From assembly GCA_017938485.1 (NCBI GenBank), contig JAGBBM010000127.1:34257-98256 (forward strand): a DNA stretch of 64,000 nt, written 5' to 3'. Below are positions 63,973-64,000 of this stretch, piece by piece. This DNA is from Lachnospiraceae bacterium (GTDB taxonomy: Bacteria > Bacillota > Clostridia > Lachnospirales > Lachnospiraceae). How positions within the stretch are numbered: the first letter of the stretch is position 1; every line of letters starts with the position of its first letter. The translations under genes were made by a program, and so were the position numbers. The notes under the pieces are model-generated. The model had not been told where the DNA came from, did not search any database, and saw only the letters and a program-made list of their open reading frames with translations.

Positions 63973-64000
63973 TTGTTACAAACAGTGAATTAGTCATATC

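Noticed and set aside
1-64000. tRNA, rRNA, CRISPR arrays, riboswitches
   Set aside because: I scanned intergenic stretches and saw no cloverleaf, rRNA-like or regular repeat-spacer pattern, and no riboswitch core that I recognise. A covariance search would be decisive.

Overview
The window is a dense, AT-rich bacterial chromosome segment from an anaerobic, spore-forming member of the Clostridia, most likely Lachnospiraceae. The lineage is inferred from gene content. Sporulation genes (spoIVA, spoIIM, dpaA/dpaB, a spoIIIE/ftsK translocase with tepA) sit beside an IspH-ribosomal protein S1 fusion, a biotin/sodium-dependent decarboxylase pump, a GH94 cellobiose phosphorylase and traces of a flagellar/chemotaxis apparatus (FliK-like YlqG, FlhB-like YlqH, CheR, HD-GYP). 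I see no rRNA, tRNA, CRISPR array, prophage or transposase gene. About 53 protein genes are supported. Most lie on the minus strand from about 8.7 kb to 55.4 kb, which fits one long co-oriented replichore segment.

Layout. 0-8.1 kb: two D,D-carboxypeptidases, DAHP synthase (aroF) with asnB, dipicolinate synthase dpaA-dpaB, and an HD-GYP phosphodiesterase gene on the plus strand. 8.12-8.72 kb: a gene-free interval between two convergent genes, filled almost exactly by a giant imperfect inverted repeat of about 595 nt. 8.7-24 kb: housekeeping genes scpB-scpA, spoIVA, an SGNH hydrolase, gpsA, plsY, der, a DUF512 radical-SAM gene, the laccase-domain gene, yraN, ylqH, ylqG, rnhB, lepB, rbgA, a second lepB and rplS. 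This order resembles the rplS-ylqF-rnhB-ylqG-ylqH order of Bacillus. 24-30.8 kb: cheR, ispH-rpsA, cmk, an HI0933-type flavoprotein and a Trk/Ktr potassium system. 30.8-36.3 kb: a five-gene decarboxylase cluster (carboxyltransferase, OadG-like, biotin carrier, OadB, OadA). 36.4-45.7 kb: pncC/cinA, pgsA, rimO, folD, a lipoprotein, fhs, ftsK/spoIIIE and tepA. 45.7-51.3 kb: a zinc-ribbon Ser/Thr kinase whose outer domain repeats are shared with the lipoprotein encoded next door, then cellobiose phosphorylase. 51.3-57.7 kb: pnp, an aroE-aroK fusion, rpsO, then divergent aroC, and xerD. 57.8-64 kb: spoIIM, nudF, rny, recX, recA and, on plus, tmcAL.

How the genes work together. Lipid synthesis (gpsA, plsY, pgsA), one-carbon folate metabolism (fhs, folD), the shikimate pathway (aroF, aroE-aroK, aroC), RNA decay and processing (pnp, rny, rnhB), chromosome segregation and repair (scpAB, ftsK, xerD, recA, recX) and sporulation are interleaved, mainly in tightly packed operons with 1-nt stop/start overlaps at der/plsY, lepB/rbgA and trkA/HI0933. 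Many intrinsic terminators and several near-consensus sigma-A promoters are visible. Ribosome-binding sites require shorter starts than the longest open frames for many genes.

The strongest candidate for something undescribed is the giant foldback at 8125-8719. Secondary points of interest are a hairpin that buries the spoIVA ribosome-binding site, a long hairpin in the pnp leader, two LexA-like dyads around the recA promoter, the kinase/lipoprotein domain sharing, and the composite carboxyltransferase plus OadA cluster.
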